64,000 nucleotides of DNA from the NCBI RefSeq assembly GCF_035946055.1, contig NZ_CP108364.1:3038001-3102000 (forward strand), read 5' to 3'. This document shows, piece by piece, positions 28,365 to 38,174 of this stretch (positions within the stretch are counted from its first letter, which is position 1; each line of letters begins with the position of its first letter). The notes beneath the pieces were generated by a model. The model did no database searches. It saw only the letters and a program-made list of their open reading frames with translations, and was not told where the DNA came from. A program made the translations under genes and the position numbers. This DNA comes from Streptomyces sp. NBC_01341 (GTDB taxonomy: Bacteria; Actinomycetota; Actinomycetes; Streptomycetales; Streptomycetaceae).

Positions 28365-29813
28365 TCAGGCCCGCACGTCCCGCCACGCCGCCGGTACGGC
28401 GTCCGCGACGTCCTGCGCGGCGACCGGCGCCCCGTCCGATGCCCTGCGCGCCGCGAGCCCGTGCAGGTAGGCACCGACGGAGGCCGCGTCGCGGGGCGCG
28501 AGGCCCGCCGCGAGCAGCGAACCCGTGAGCCCGGACAGCACGTCCCCGCTGCCCGCCGTGGCCAGCCAGGACGTGCCGGTCGGGTTGATCCGCACGGGTG
28601 CGTCCCCCTCGGCGACGAGAGTCGTGGAGCCCTTGAGCAGGACCGTGGCGTCGTAGCGCGCGGCCAGTTCCCGTACGGCGGCGAGCCGTCCGGCCTCGAC
28701 CTCCTCGCGCTCCACCCCGAGCAGCGCGGCGGCCTCGCCTGCGTGCGGGGTGAGGACGGTGGGTGCGGTCCTGGCGCGGACGGCGCCTGCGTCCATCAGC
28801 CGCAGCCCGTCCGCGTCGACCAGCACCGGGACGTCCGCGGCGAGCACGTCGGCCACCGCTCCGGCGGCGGACGAGGAGTCCCCGAGTCCCGGCCCGATGA
28901 CCCAGGCCTGGACCCGTCCGGGCTTCGACGGCGGTCCGGGGTGCACCAGGACCTCCGGGAAGCGGGCGATCACCGCGTCGGCGCCCGGGCCCGCGAACCG
29001 CACGGCTCCGGCGCCGCCGTGCAGCGCCCCGGCGACCGCGAGCACCGCCGCGCCCGGGTACCGCTCCGACCCGGCGGCCACGCCCACGACCCCGCGCCGG
29101 TACTTGTCGCTCTCCGCGTCGGGCATGGGCAGGAGGGCCGCCACGTCGGCGTACTGGAGGGCCTCCAGGTCGGGCCGGGCGGGCAGTTCCGGGCCCAGGC
29201 CGATGTCCACCAGGCGCAGCGCACCCGCGTGCTCGGCCGCCGGATCGACGAGCAGCCCCGGTTTGTACGCGCCGAAGGTGACCGTCGCGTCGGCCCGTAC
29301 GGCCGCGCCGAGCACCTGCCCGGTGTCCGCCTCGACCCCGCTCGGCAGGTCGACGGACAGCACGGGCGCGTGCCCCCGGGTGACCGCCCGCACCAGCTCG
29401 GCGGCCCCGGGCCGCAGGCCGCCGCGACCGCCGATCCCGGTGATGCCGTCGACGACGAGGTCGACCGGGCCGAAGGGTCCCGGGTCAGGACCGTCGAGGA
29501 CCAGTCCGCCCGCGGCCAGCAGGGCGGCGAGCCCGGCCCGGTGAACCTTGTCCGGTGCGGTAAGGACCGCCCGCACACCGGCTCCCCGCCGGGCCAGCCG
29601 GGCTCCCGCGTAGAGCGTGTCACCGCCGTTGTCGCCGCTGCCGACGAGGAGCAGCACCCGGGAGCCGTACACCCGGCCGTTGCGCCGGAGGAGGTCGCCG
29701 CAGGCCACCGCGAGCCCCGCGGCGGCCCGCTTCATGAGCGTGCCCTCCGGGAGCCGCGCCATCAGGGCCTTCTCGGCCGCCCGTACCGTCTCGACGCTGT
29801 AGGCATGTCGCAT
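28365..29813 (-). CDS. nnr: Bifunctional NAD(P)H-hydrate epimerase / ADP-dependent NAD(P)H-hydrate dehydratase
   Basis: 482 residues, two domains. The N-terminal YjeF_N epimerase (1-215) contains VGSGDNGGDTLYAG and VDLPSGVEADTGQVLG. The C-terminal YjeF_C dehydratase (225-482; ribokinase-like) contains VIGPGLG, LTPHAGE and the catalytic TAGSGDVLSG. Together they repair hydrated NADH and NADPH. It lies four bases upstream-side of acpS in the same direction, so the two are co-transcribed. Confidence 0.95.
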   Translation of the reverse strand: MRHAYSVETVRAAEKALMARLPEGTLMKRAAAGLAVACGDLLRRNGRVYGSRVLLLVGSGDNGGDTLYAGARLARRGAGVRAVLTAPDKVHRAGLAALLAAGGLVLDGPDPGPFGPVDLVVDGITGIGGRGGLRPGAAELVRAVTRGHAPVLSVDLPSGVEADTGQVLGAAVRADATVTFGAYKPGLLVDPAAEHAGALRLVDIGLGPELPARPDLEALQYADVAALLPMPDAESDKYRRGVVGVAAGSERYPGAAVLAVAGALHGGAGAVRFAGPGADAVIARFPEVLVHPGPPSKPGRVQAWVIGPGLGDSSSAAGAVADVLAADVPVLVDADGLRLMDAGAVRARTAPTVLTPHAGEAAALLGVEREEVEAGRLAAVRELAARYDATVLLKGSTTLVAEGDAPVRINPTGTSWLATAGSGDVLSGLTGSLLAAGLAPRDAASVGAYLHGLAARRASDGAPVAAQDVADAVPAAWRDVRA

Positions 29814-29817
29814 GCGC

Positions 29818-30198
29818 TCAACCCTCCGCGATCACCACGGCGGACGCCACTCCCGCGTCGTGGCTGAGGGAGACGTGCCAGCTGCGCACGCCGAGCTCGG
29901 CAGCCCGTGCCGCGACGGTGCCGCGCACCTCCAGCCGGGGCCGGCCGCTCTCCTCGACGCACACCTCGGCGTCGGTCCAGAGCAGCCCGCCCGGTGCGCC
30001 CAGCGCCTTGGCCAGGGCCTCCTTCGCGGCGAACCTGGCGGCCAGCGAGGCGATACCCCGCCGTTCCCCGCCGGGCAGCAGCAGTTCCCGCTCCAGGAAG
30101 AGCCGCTCGGCCAGCTGCGGCGTGCGCCCCAGCGCGGCGCCGAACCGCTCGATCTCCGCCACATCGATCCCGACCCCAATGATCACGCGCTCACTCAC
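29818..30198 (-). CDS. acpS: Holo-[acyl-carrier-protein] synthase
   Basis: 126 residues from GTG 30198, or 122 from GTG 30186. Group I phosphopantetheinyl transferase: [12 protein letters not shown] with the metal-binding Asp and [13 protein letters not shown] with the second acidic ligand. It installs 4'-phosphopantetheine on ACPs of fatty acid and, in streptomycetes, some polyketide systems. It follows glmS directly, with no intergenic base if the upstream start is used. Confidence 0.95.
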   Translation of the reverse strand: MSERVIIGVGIDVAEIERFGAALGRTPQLAERLFLERELLLPGGERRGIASLAARFAAKEALAKALGAPGGLLWTDAEVCVEESGRPRLEVRGTVAARAAELGVRSWHVSLSHDAGVASAVVIAEG

Positions 30199-32046
30199 TC
30201 ACTCGACTGTCACGGACTTCGCCAGATTGCGCGGCTGGTCCACCTCGTTGCCCCGGGCGGTCGCCAGCTCGCAGGCGAACACCTGCAGGGGCACCGTGGC
30301 GACCAGCGGCTGGAGCAGCGTAGGCGTAGCCGGGATCCGGATGAGGTGGTCGGCGTACGGCACGACCGCCTCGTCGCCCTCCTCCGCGATGACGACGGTA
30401 CGGGCTCCGCGTGCCCTGATCTCCTGGATGTTCGAGACGATCTTGTCGTGGAGCACGGAGCGGCCCCGTGGAGACGGCACGATCACGACGACCGGCAGGC
30501 CCTCCTCGATCAGCGCGATGGGGCCGTGCTTGAGTTCTCCGGCGGCGAACCCCTCGGCGTGCATGTACGCGAGCTCCTTGAGCTTCAACGCCCCTTCCAT
30601 GGCCACCGGGTAGCCCACGTGCCGGCCGACGAACAGCACGGTGTCGTGGGCGGACAGCGAGCGGGCCAGGTCGCGTACCGGCTCCATGGTCCCGAGGACG
30701 CGTTCGACCGCGCCGGACATCTCGGAGAGCTGGCGTACGACGGTGCGGATCTCGTCGCCCCACTTGGTGCCGCGCACCTGTCCCAGGTACAGCGCGACGA
30801 GGTAGCAGGCGACGAGCTGTGTCAGGAACGCCTTGGTGGAGGCGACGGCGACCTCGGGTCCCGCGTGCGTGTAGAGGACGGCGTCCGACTCCCTCGGGAT
30901 GGTCGAGCCGTTGGTGTTGCAGATGGCGAGGACCTTCGCCCCCTGCTCACGCGCGTGCCGGACCGCCATCAGGGTGTCCATCGTCTCGCCCGACTGCGAG
31001 ATGGCGACGACGAGGGTGCGCTGGTCCAGGATCGGGTCGCGGTAGCGGAACTCGCTGGCGAGCTCGGTCTCGCAGGGCAGCCTGGTCCAGTGCTCGATGG
31101 CGTACTTGGCGATCATCCCGGCGTGGAAGGCGGTCCCGCAGGCGATGATGACGACTTTGTCGACCTCGCGGAGCACGCCCGGGGGAATGCGCACCTCGTC
31201 GAGGTGGAGCGTGCCCGAGCCGTCGACGCGCCCGAGCAGCGTGTCGGCGACCGCCTTGGGCTGGTCGGCGATCTCCTTGAGCATGAAGGAGGCGTAGCCG
31301 CCCTTCTCCGCCGCCGACGCGTCCCAGTCCACGTGGTACTCGCGCACGTCGGCGGGCCGGCCGTCGAACCCGGTGACCGTCACCCCGTCCCGCCGCAGCT
31401 CGACGACCTGGTCCTGGCCCAGCTCGATCGCCGACCGGGTGTGCGCGATGAAGGCGGACACGTCGGAGGCCAGGAACATCTCCCCCTCGCCCACGCCCAC
31501 GACGAGCGGCGAGTTCCGCCGCGCCCCGACGACCGTGTCCGGCTCGTCCGCGTGCACGGCGACCAGGGTGAACGCTCCCTCCAGCCGCCGGCACACCTGC
31601 CGCATGGCGTCAGCCAGGTCGCCGCCCGCCGAGTACGCCTCGGCGAGCAGGTGGGCCACCACCTCGGTGTCGGTCTCGGAGGCGAGGTCGTGGCCCCGCC
31701 CGGCCAGCTCCTCGCGGAGCGACGCGAAGTTCTCGATGATCCCGTTGTGCACGACGGCGACCCGGCCCGCGTTGTCGAGGTGGGGGTGGGCGTTGGTGTC
31801 GGTGGGCCCGCCGTGCGTGGCCCAACGGGTGTGCCCGATCCCCGCGTTCCCGGCCGGCAGCGGCCGGTCCTTGAGTTCCTTCTCCAGGTTGAGGAGCTTG
31901 CCCGCCTTCTTCGCCGCGGCCAGCCCTCCGTCCGCGAGGACGGCGACCCCGGCGGAGTCGTACCCCCGGTACTCCAGCCGTTTCAGCCCCGCGACGACGA
32001 CGTCCTGCGCCGACTGCACCCCGACGTAACCCACGATTCCGCACAT
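30199..32046 (-). CDS. glmS: Glutamine-fructose-6-phosphate aminotransferase (isomerizing)
   Basis: 615 residues. Class II glutamine amidotransferase domain with nucleophile Cys2 (MCGIVGYVG), then two SIS sugar-isomerase domains (about 290-420 and 460-600; SQSGETMDTL) and the C-terminal KSVTVE. It makes glucosamine 6-phosphate for UDP-GlcNAc; GlmM, the next enzyme, is encoded 5 kb away at 36.6-38 kb. First gene of glmS-acpS-nnr. No glmS ribozyme fold was seen upstream. Confidence 0.98.
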   Translation of the reverse strand: MCGIVGYVGVQSAQDVVVAGLKRLEYRGYDSAGVAVLADGGLAAAKKAGKLLNLEKELKDRPLPAGNAGIGHTRWATHGGPTDTNAHPHLDNAGRVAVVHNGIIENFASLREELAGRGHDLASETDTEVVAHLLAEAYSAGGDLADAMRQVCRRLEGAFTLVAVHADEPDTVVGARRNSPLVVGVGEGEMFLASDVSAFIAHTRSAIELGQDQVVELRRDGVTVTGFDGRPADVREYHVDWDASAAEKGGYASFMLKEIADQPKAVADTLLGRVDGSGTLHLDEVRIPPGVLREVDKVVIIACGTAFHAGMIAKYAIEHWTRLPCETELASEFRYRDPILDQRTLVVAISQSGETMDTLMAVRHAREQGAKVLAICNTNGSTIPRESDAVLYTHAGPEVAVASTKAFLTQLVACYLVALYLGQVRGTKWGDEIRTVVRQLSEMSGAVERVLGTMEPVRDLARSLSAHDTVLFVGRHVGYPVAMEGALKLKELAYMHAEGFAAGELKHGPIALIEEGLPVVVIVPSPRGRSVLHDKIVSNIQEIRARGARTVVIAEEGDEAVVPYADHLIRIPATPTLLQPLVATVPLQVFACELATARGNEVDQPRNLAKSVTVE

Positions 32047-32348
32047 ATCGGCACCCTAAGGCTCCTGCCTGCCGCAGCCCAGGGCCACGGGTGTGTCGGG
32101 TCCGGCCGCCTGCCCAAAAGTGTCTGTCCCACTGCCACCGCAGGTTGCTGACCTGCGACTTGCCCTTGCCCCTGCCCCGCCGCCCTCCGGGTCACCGCCC
32201 GTTACGGCACCCGCGGGCCCCGCCGGTCCACCCGGACGGCGGACGGCAGCCCACCGGCCTCGGCACCCACGGCGTGGGAGACGGTGCACCGAGCCGTGTT
32301 CGCCGAGGCTGCCACGTCCGGGCCGGGCGGTCACTACGCTCCTGGTCC
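32047..32348. other. Intergenic region between divergent glmS and HIT genes
   Basis: 302 bases with no supported gene. A small hairpin (CGCAGGT, five-base loop, ACCTGCG; 32139-32157) is the only clear structure. TACGCT at 32335-32340, eight bases before the HIT start, is a plausible -10 box. Confidence 0.5.
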
Positions 32349-32804
32349 ATGACGACTTCCGATTGCTACACATGCGGCATGGAAGCGCAGTTCGAGGCCC
32401 TGCCGCCACGCGAGCGCGTCGTGTACGACCGGCACTGGCGGGTGGCGCACGCGACCGGGACCTCACTGCCGGGCTGGCTGGTGCTGCTGCCCAGGCGCCA
32501 CGTCACGGCCGTGCACGACCTCACCGACGCGGAGGCGGCGGGACTGGGGACCTGGCAGGTCAGGCTCTCCCGGGCGCTGCGCGCGGTCACGGACTGCGCC
32601 AAGACGTACGTCGTCCAGTTCGCCGACGCCGAGGGCTTCGCCCACGTGCACTTCCACATCGTGCCGCGCGCCGGGGACCTGCCGCCGGAGTACCGCGGGC
32701 CCGGCGTCTTCGGGCTGCTGCGACCGCCGGAGGAGCAGCGGGTGACGGCCGGGCGGGCGGACGGCGTCGCCCTCGCACTCCGTGCGGAGCTCGGCGGCGC
32801 GTAG
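32349..32804 (+). CDS. HIT-superfamily protein (histidine triad)
   Basis: 151 residues from ATG 32349. The histidine triad is HVHFHIV (about 99-105), and an N-terminal CYTC pair (Cys6, Cys9) may bind zinc. HIT proteins hydrolyse or transfer nucleotidyl groups; the substrate is unknown here. There is no ribosome site, and a -10-like TACGCT eight bases upstream suggests a leaderless message. Confidence 0.85.
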   Translation: MTTSDCYTCGMEAQFEALPPRERVVYDRHWRVAHATGTSLPGWLVLLPRRHVTAVHDLTDAEAAGLGTWQVRLSRALRAVTDCAKTYVVQFADAEGFAHVHFHIVPRAGDLPPEYRGPGVFGLLRPPEEQRVTAGRADGVALALRAELGGA

Positions 32805-32879
32805 GGCCGTCCGCGGCGGCCCGGGCCTGGTCCGCCGGTGCGGGCGGGAGGGCCGGGGGAGCGGCAGCGCTGCCGGGCT

Positions 32880-33695
32880 TCAGCGCACGTCGACGAAGTC
32901 GCCCGCCGCGGCGGCCGTCCCCGAGGTGGACGAGCCGCCGAAGGACCAGCGCCAGTAACCGTCCACCGTGGCCTTGACAGTGGTCTTCAGCGAGCCGGTG
33001 CTGCTGGACGTGGCCGTCTTGACCGTGGAGTAGACGGAGCTGCCCGCCTTGCGGAATTGCAGGCTGACCGGCTTGCCCGCGTAACCGGTGTAGGTGTGCT
33101 TCACCCAGTCGGCGCGCGTGAGACGGCCGGTGACGGTGATCGTCCTGCCCTTCGTCACCGGTTCGGGCGAGGCGTCGGCCGTGGCCTTCGCCCAGCGCTT
33201 GACCTTCACGCCGCCGGGGGCCGTGGTGTACTCGCCCGCCTTGAGCTGGCCGTCGGCCTTCCACAGCTTCGCCGCGACGCCGATCTTCCAGGTCGTGGCG
33301 TCACTGTTCGAGTCGAGGTCGTAGCGCGGGTCGATGGTCAGCTCCCCCTCGCAGTCCGCGATCCTCGTGCTGGTCTCGTAGCAGGTGTATCCGGCCATGT
33401 AGAGGCCGCCGGCGTCGGCGCCCTTGGCCGCGGTGGTGCCGTGGTAGAGGAAGGGATGTGCGTCGTAGGCCAGGGGGTCGGCGGTGCTGTAACCGGCGGG
33501 AAGGGTGATCCGGAAAGTCACGGACGGGGCCTTCTCGTCCGATGTGCCGACGATGACGGACTTGCCGCCGTTGATGACGATCCGCGACACGCTGATCCCC
33601 GTGTCCGCGGCCTGCGCCGCGGGAGCCGTGAAGGTGGAGAGAACGACGGCCGCCCCCGCGATCGCGGCGACGGCTCCGGTTCTGCCAGTTTTCAT
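32880..33695 (-). CDS. Secreted protein of unknown function
   Basis: 271 residues from ATG 33695 (AGG five bases upstream; GTG 33701 is also in frame). A clear Sec signal peptide ends AQAA (about residue 30). The mature protein is beta-rich, with two modules that look Ig-like: residues about 35-150 carry two cysteines (GYTCYETSTRIADCEGEL, probable disulfide) and residues about 165-271 contain VTGRLTRADW and end in GDFVDVR. No catalytic motif is visible. Confidence 0.85.
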   Translation of the reverse strand: MKTGRTGAVAAIAGAAVVLSTFTAPAAQAADTGISVSRIVINGGKSVIVGTSDEKAPSVTFRITLPAGYSTADPLAYDAHPFLYHGTTAAKGADAGGLYMAGYTCYETSTRIADCEGELTIDPRYDLDSNSDATTWKIGVAAKLWKADGQLKAGEYTTAPGGVKVKRWAKATADASPEPVTKGRTITVTGRLTRADWVKHTYTGYAGKPVSLQFRKAGSSVYSTVKTATSSSTGSLKTTVKATVDGYWRWSFGGSSTSGTAAAAGDFVDVR

Positions 33696-33849
33696 GCGCA
33701 CCTCGTTGTTGCGAACGTACGGATACGAGAACGCCGCCCGTGACGATCACGTCCGAACGGCGGCGCGGCAGAATACCAGCCGTTCCACCGTGTTCCTCCG
33801 GCCGGGCGCGGGGCACTGACCGACCGGGGGCACCTTCGGGACGTACGGC

Positions 33850-34260
33850 TCACCCGACGTCGTGGATGCGGTGTTCCCTCAGGTCCGGTGCGTGCCGGGC
33901 GACGGTCAGGTAGTCGACGTCGTCGTGAAGAACCACCAGTCCGTGGTGGGCGGCGGTGGCGGCGATCATCAGATCCACCGCCGAGGCGCTTCGATGCTGT
34001 CCTGCGCGGGCCATTCGCTGCTGCACCACACCGATCCAGCGCCCGGCGTTCTTCGGTACCGAGACGTCCGGATAGAGATCGTTGAACATGTCCACGATCT
34101 CGTCGTACTCGCCCCCGGTGCGGGCGCTGTACAGGAACTCTGCGCGTTGCGGGAAGCAGGAGCCGACAGCGCCCGCGCAGACGGCGTCGTACCAGGTGGC
34201 CTGCAGCCCGGCATCACCGAGCAGTCGGACAAGCCCGGACGTGTCGAGCAGGTAGATCAC
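33850..34260 (-). CDS. vapC: PIN-domain toxin (VapC family)
   Basis: 136 residues from GTG 34260. PIN-domain acidic residues are in place: Asp6 (LLDTSG), Glu41, Asp96 (SAVDLMIAATA) and Asp114/116 (LHDDVDY). This predicts an Mg2+-dependent RNase. Its start overlaps the antitoxin stop by four bases (GTGA), the usual coupling in vapBC operons. Confidence 0.92.
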   Translation of the reverse strand: MIYLLDTSGLVRLLGDAGLQATWYDAVCAGAVGSCFPQRAEFLYSARTGGEYDEIVDMFNDLYPDVSVPKNAGRWIGVVQQRMARAGQHRSASAVDLMIAATAAHHGLVVLHDDVDYLTVARHAPDLREHRIHDVG

Positions 34261-34478
34261 CGATCGTCCTTCTCCGCACGGTGACGACGCCCGGCATCCT
34301 CCACCGCACCCCAGTGACGAGCCCGTTCGAAGTGGCGGCTGATCCGCGCCGCGCGGTCCTGCTGATCCGCGTAGTACCGGAGTGCCAGATTGACGGCTTC
34401 CTTCTTGGTCCTGGCCTTGGAGAGCGCCATCGTGCGCTCCAGGGCGTCATCGTCTATGTCGATCTGTGTCACTGACAT
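34257..34478 (-). CDS. vapB: VapB-type antitoxin
   Basis: 73 residues from ATG 34478 (GGAGG seven bases upstream). The N-terminus [17 protein letters not shown] and [14 protein letters not shown] fit the VapB DUF2191/ribbon-helix-helix type, giving DNA binding at the N-terminus. The charged C-terminus should embrace the PIN toxin. It is the first gene of vapBC, preceded by an AT-rich palindrome. Confidence 0.9.
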   Translation of the reverse strand: MSVTQIDIDDDALERTMALSKARTKKEAVNLALRYYADQQDRAARISRHFERARHWGAVEDAGRRHRAEKDDR

Positions 34479-34506
34479 GGGACGCCTCCGCCGGAAGTTG
34501 GTTATG

Positions 34507-34520
34507 TACAAAAAATTGTA
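34507..34520 (-). promoter_or_regulatory. Palindromic operator/-10 region of vapBC
   Basis: TACAA-AAAA-TTGTA inverted repeat in an otherwise GC-rich area, 28 bases before the vapB start. On the minus strand it includes TACAAT (34515-34520), a good -10 hexamer, so binding of VapB or VapBC there would shut off the operon. No clear -35 was found. Confidence 0.6.
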
Positions 34521-34617
34521 TGCCAGCCACATTGCCCGCGCCCGCGCTCCCGAGAACCGCTCGGCACGTGACCGACCCCACCCCCCACTCCGGCGGATGT
34601 CCCGCAACAATGAGTGG

Positions 34618-35610
34618 GTGATCACTTCGCCCGCACGGAGCCCCCGCCGCACCGAGCACGCGCCGACGCCCTACGTCGACCTGACCCGGGCGGAGTGGAG
34701 CGCACTGCGCGACAAGACCCCGCTGCCGCTCAGCGCCGAGGAGGTCGAGAAGCTGAGGGGCCTCGGCGATGTCATCGACCTCGACGAGGTGCGGGACGTC
34801 TACCTGCCGCTCTCCCGCCTCCTCAACCTTTACGTCCAGGCGACCTCCGGCCTGCGGGGAGCGCTGAACACCTTCCTGGGCGACGCGGGCAACGGGCACG
34901 GGGCGCAGCGCGGGACCCCGTTCGTCATAGGCGTCGCCGGCAGTGTGGCCGTGGGCAAGTCCACCTCCGCCCGCATCCTGCAGGCGCTGCTGGCGCGCTG
35001 GCCGGAACATCCCCGGGTGGAGCTCGTGACGACGGACGGCTTCCTGCTCCCGATGAAGGAGCTCCAGGCGCGGGGCCTGATGTCGCGCAAGGGGTTCCCG
35101 GAGTCGTACGACCGGCGGGCGCTGACCCGGTTCGTCGCCGACATCAAGGCCGGCAAGGACGAGGTGACGGCTCCCGTCTACTCCCACCTGATCTACGACA
35201 TCGTGCCGGGTGAGCGGCTCACCGTCCGCCGCCCCGACATCCTGATCGTCGAGGGCCTGAACGTGCTGCAGCCGGCGCTGCCCGGCAAGGACGGCCGGAC
35301 CAGGGTGGGGCTCGCCGACTACTTCGACTTCAGCGTGTACGTGGACGCGAAGGCGGAGGACATCGAGACCTGGTACCTCAACCGCTTCCGCCGGCTGCGC
35401 GAGACCGCGTTCCAGAACCCGTTCTCCTACTTCCGCAAGTACACCCAGGTCTCCGAGGAGGAGGCGCTGGACTACGCGCGCACCATGTGGCGGACCATCA
35501 ACAAGCCCAACCTGCTGGAGAACGTGGCGCCCACCCGCGGCCGTGCCACCCTGGTGCTGCGCAAGGGCCCGGACCACAAGGTCCAGAGGCTTTCGCTGCG
35601 CAAGCTCTGA
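34618..35610 (+). CDS. coaA: Type I pantothenate kinase
   Basis: 330 residues from GTG 34618; streptomycete homologues begin at the same ITSP segment. Walker [13 protein letters not shown] (about 103-114), then TTDGFLLP and the conserved [26 protein letters not shown], and NPFSYFRKY near the C-terminus. It phosphorylates pantothenate, the first and feedback-controlled step of CoA synthesis. It is divergent from vapBC. Confidence 0.96.
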   Translation: MITSPARSPRRTEHAPTPYVDLTRAEWSALRDKTPLPLSAEEVEKLRGLGDVIDLDEVRDVYLPLSRLLNLYVQATSGLRGALNTFLGDAGNGHGAQRGTPFVIGVAGSVAVGKSTSARILQALLARWPEHPRVELVTTDGFLLPMKELQARGLMSRKGFPESYDRRALTRFVADIKAGKDEVTAPVYSHLIYDIVPGERLTVRRPDILIVEGLNVLQPALPGKDGRTRVGLADYFDFSVYVDAKAEDIETWYLNRFRRLRETAFQNPFSYFRKYTQVSEEEALDYARTMWRTINKPNLLENVAPTRGRATLVLRKGPDHKVQRLSLRKL

Positions 35611-35629
35611 CCACGGAAAGGGTGCCCCC

Positions 35630-36589
35630 TTGCTGCATCTGCGTCTCATCGTGCCCGCCGAACGCACCGATGAGGTGGTGGCGTTGCTGGAGCGGACCGT
35701 GGGCACCGCGCACCTCGCGGTACTCGCCGGAGCCGCGCGCAGCCCTGCCGGTGACGTGGTCCTGTGTGACGTCGCCCGGGAGGCCGGCGACGAACTGATC
35801 GGCCGGCTGCGCACGTTGGGCATCGACAAGTCCGGCTCGATCACCGTCGAGAACATAGACCTGACGCTGTCCGAGCACGCTGACGAGGCGGAGCGGGCGG
35901 CGCCGGGCGAGGGCTCGGACGCGGTGCTCTGGGAAGAGCTCAGCGAGGTGACCCACGAGGAGTCGACCTTCAGCGCGACCTACGTCGCCTTCCTCTCCCT
36001 GGCCACGATGCTCGCCGCCTGCGGGGTGGTCCTGGACAGCGCGGTCCTCGTCGTCGGGGCGATGGCGGTGGGACCGGAGTTCGGCCCGCTGGCCGGCATC
36101 TCGACGGCTCTCGTACAGCGGGCCCCCAGACTCGCCGGACGGTCGCTGTGGGCGCTGATCGGCGGCTTCGCCGTGGCGATGGTGCTCACGGCGGGATTCG
36201 CGTGGCTGATGGACGCGCTCGGGCTGTTCAGCGAGGCCATGATCAGGGCGGAGAGGCCCAACACGGGCTTCATCTGGCACCCGGACTGGACCTCCTTCGT
36301 GGTCGCGCTCCTCGCGGGGATCGCCGGCACGCTCTCGCTGACCTCGGCGAAGTCCGGGGCGCTGGTCGGGGTGGCGATCTCGGTGACGACCGTTCCCGCC
36401 GCCGCGAACGCCGCCGTCGCGTTCAGCTACCAGGACCTCGCACAGACCTGGGGGTCGACCGTGCAACTGCTGGCCAACCTGGGCGGCATCGTGCTCGCGG
36501 GCACGTTCACGCTGCTGGTCCAGCGGGCGCTGTGGGCCGCGCAACGCAGGACGGACCCGGCCGTGAGGCCGGGCCCGTCCGGGAGTTGA
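35630..36589 (+). CDS. DUF389 integral membrane protein
   Basis: 319 residues from TTG 35630, chosen because GGAAAGGG lies seven bases upstream and homology (LHLRLIVPAERTDEV) starts here. A cytosolic N-terminal domain (1-110) is followed by about six membrane spans, including LSLATMLAACGVVLDSAVLVVGAMAVGPEFGPLAG, the DUF389 signature. Function unknown. It follows coaA by 19 bases and is probably co-transcribed. Confidence 0.88.
   Translation: MLHLRLIVPAERTDEVVALLERTVGTAHLAVLAGAARSPAGDVVLCDVAREAGDELIGRLRTLGIDKSGSITVENIDLTLSEHADEAERAAPGEGSDAVLWEELSEVTHEESTFSATYVAFLSLATMLAACGVVLDSAVLVVGAMAVGPEFGPLAGISTALVQRAPRLAGRSLWALIGGFAVAMVLTAGFAWLMDALGLFSEAMIRAERPNTGFIWHPDWTSFVVALLAGIAGTLSLTSAKSGALVGVAISVTTVPAAANAAVAFSYQDLAQTWGSTVQLLANLGGIVLAGTFTLLVQRALWAAQRRTDPAVRPGPSGS
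36551..36578. terminator. Terminator hairpin between DUF389 gene and glmM
   Basis: Stem CCCGGCC (36556-36562) / GGCCGGG (36567-36573) with loop GTGA, extended by four pairs after one mismatch. It lies within the last codons of the rightward gene; only 7 bases separate that gene from convergent glmM. Confidence 0.6.
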
Positions 36590-36596
36590 GGGCACG

Positions 36597-37955
36597 TCAG
36601 CCCAGCGCGGACTTCACGACGTCGGCCAGCCGGCCCGCCACCGCGCGCGCCTGCTCGAGGTCGGCCGCCTCGACCATGACCCGTACGAGGGGCTCGGTGC
36701 CCGACTTGCGCAGGAGCACCCTTCCGGTGTCGCCCAGTTCGCGCTCGGCCTCGGTGACCGCGGCGGCGAGCTCGGCCGAGGTGTCGACACGGGACTTGTC
36801 GACGTCCGGCACGTTGACGAGGACCTGCGGGAGGCGCTGCATCACCCCGGCCAGGTCGGCGAGCGTACGCCCGGTGGCGGCGACCCTGGCCGCGAGCATC
36901 AGACCTGTCAGGGTGCCGTCGCCCGTGGTGGCGTGGTCCAGGACGATGACGTGTCCGGACTGCTCGCCACCCAGCGCGAAGCCCTCGGCCTTCATCGACT
37001 CCAGGACGTAGCGGTCGCCGACGGCGGTCTGGACGAGCCGGATGCCCTCGCGCTCCATGGCCATCTTGAAGCCGAGGTTCGACATGACCGTGCCGACCAC
37101 GGTGTCCTTGCGCAGGTGTCCGGCCTCGCGCATGGCGAGCGCGAGCACGGCCAGGATCTGGTCGCCGTCGATCTCCTCGCCCGCGGCGTCCACGGCCAGG
37201 CAGCGGTCGGCGTCACCGTCGTGCGCGATGCCGAGGTCGGCGCCGTGCTCGACCACCGCGTTGCGCAGCAGGGACAGGTGGGTGGAGCCGCAGCCGTCGT
37301 TGATGTTGAGGCCGTCGGGCTCGGCACCGATGGTGACGACCTCGGCGCCGGCCCGGGCGAAGGCCTCGGGCGAGACGCGGGCGGCGGCGCCGTGCGCCTC
37401 GTCGAGGACGACCTTCAGCCCGTCGAGCCGGTTCGGGAGGACACCGATGAGGTGGGCGACGTAGCGGTCGAAGCCCTCCGTGTAGTCGGTGACCCGGCCC
37501 ACTCCCGCGCCGGTCGGGCGGGTCCACGGTTCACCGGTGCGGTGCTGCTCGTAGACCGTCTCGATGCGGTCCTCCAGCTCGTCGGCGAGTTTGTGCCCGC
37601 CGCGGGCGAAGAACTTGATGCCGTTGTCCGGCATGGCGTTGTGGCTCGCGGAGAGCATGACACCGATGTCGGCCCCCAGGGAGCCGGTGAGGTATGCCAC
37701 GGCGGGGGTCGGCAGCACGCCGACCCGGAGCACGTCCACGCCCGCGCTGGCCAGGCCCGCCACGACGGCGGCCTCCAGGAACTCTCCGGACGCGCGGGGG
37801 TCGCGGCCCACCACGGCGGTCGGCCGATGCCCCTCGAAGGTTCCCGCCTCGGCCAGTACGTGCGCCGCCGCGACCGAGAGCCCGAGCGCGAGCTCGGCTG
37901 TCAGATCCGCGTTGGCGACACCGCGCACGCCGTCCGTGCCGAAGAGTCGTCCCAC
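36597..37955 (-). CDS. glmM: Phosphoglucosamine mutase
   Basis: 452 residues from GTG 37955 (GGAGG six bases upstream). N-terminal [14 protein letters not shown], active-site phosphoserine loop [17 protein letters not shown] (Ser near 102), metal loop DGDADRCL, and sugar-binding GGEQSGH. It converts glucosamine 6-phosphate to the 1-phosphate. It follows rplM-rpsI on the same strand, a conserved actinobacterial order. Confidence 0.97.
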   Translation of the reverse strand: MGRLFGTDGVRGVANADLTAELALGLSVAAAHVLAEAGTFEGHRPTAVVGRDPRASGEFLEAAVVAGLASAGVDVLRVGVLPTPAVAYLTGSLGADIGVMLSASHNAMPDNGIKFFARGGHKLADELEDRIETVYEQHRTGEPWTRPTGAGVGRVTDYTEGFDRYVAHLIGVLPNRLDGLKVVLDEAHGAAARVSPEAFARAGAEVVTIGAEPDGLNINDGCGSTHLSLLRNAVVEHGADLGIAHDGDADRCLAVDAAGEEIDGDQILAVLALAMREAGHLRKDTVVGTVMSNLGFKMAMEREGIRLVQTAVGDRYVLESMKAEGFALGGEQSGHVIVLDHATTGDGTLTGLMLAARVAATGRTLADLAGVMQRLPQVLVNVPDVDKSRVDTSAELAAAVTEAERELGDTGRVLLRKSGTEPLVRVMVEAADLEQARAVAGRLADVVKSALG

Positions 37956-38115
37956 TGGTGTCCTCCGAAGGTGCTCCGAACCACAAGACCAAAGCAAAGA
38001 AAAACAGGGCTGAGCCAGGCACGACACAGCAAAACAGAGCGCAGCCGATGCCAGCAGCCCGATAAACGTGTAAGCGTCTAAAGCCGTTATACGCCCGCGA
38101 GGGCTGATAAACGAA

Positions 38116-38147
38116 CGCCCCAGCAGCACAGGTGTGCCGCCGGGGCG
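38116..38147 (-). terminator. Terminator-like hairpin after rpsI
   Basis: Imperfect stem with CGCCCC (38116-38121) paired to GGGGCG (38142-38147) and inner GC and GCAC/GTGC pairs. It is 28 bases downstream of the rpsI stop and upstream of glmM, and would limit read-through. Confidence 0.6.
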
Positions 38148-38174
38148 AACGGGTAAAGCGGACGAGCAGGCGAT

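Noticed and set aside
30199..32348. glmS ribozyme or riboswitch upstream of glmS
   Set aside because: No ribozyme core seen; this class is essentially confined to Firmicutes.
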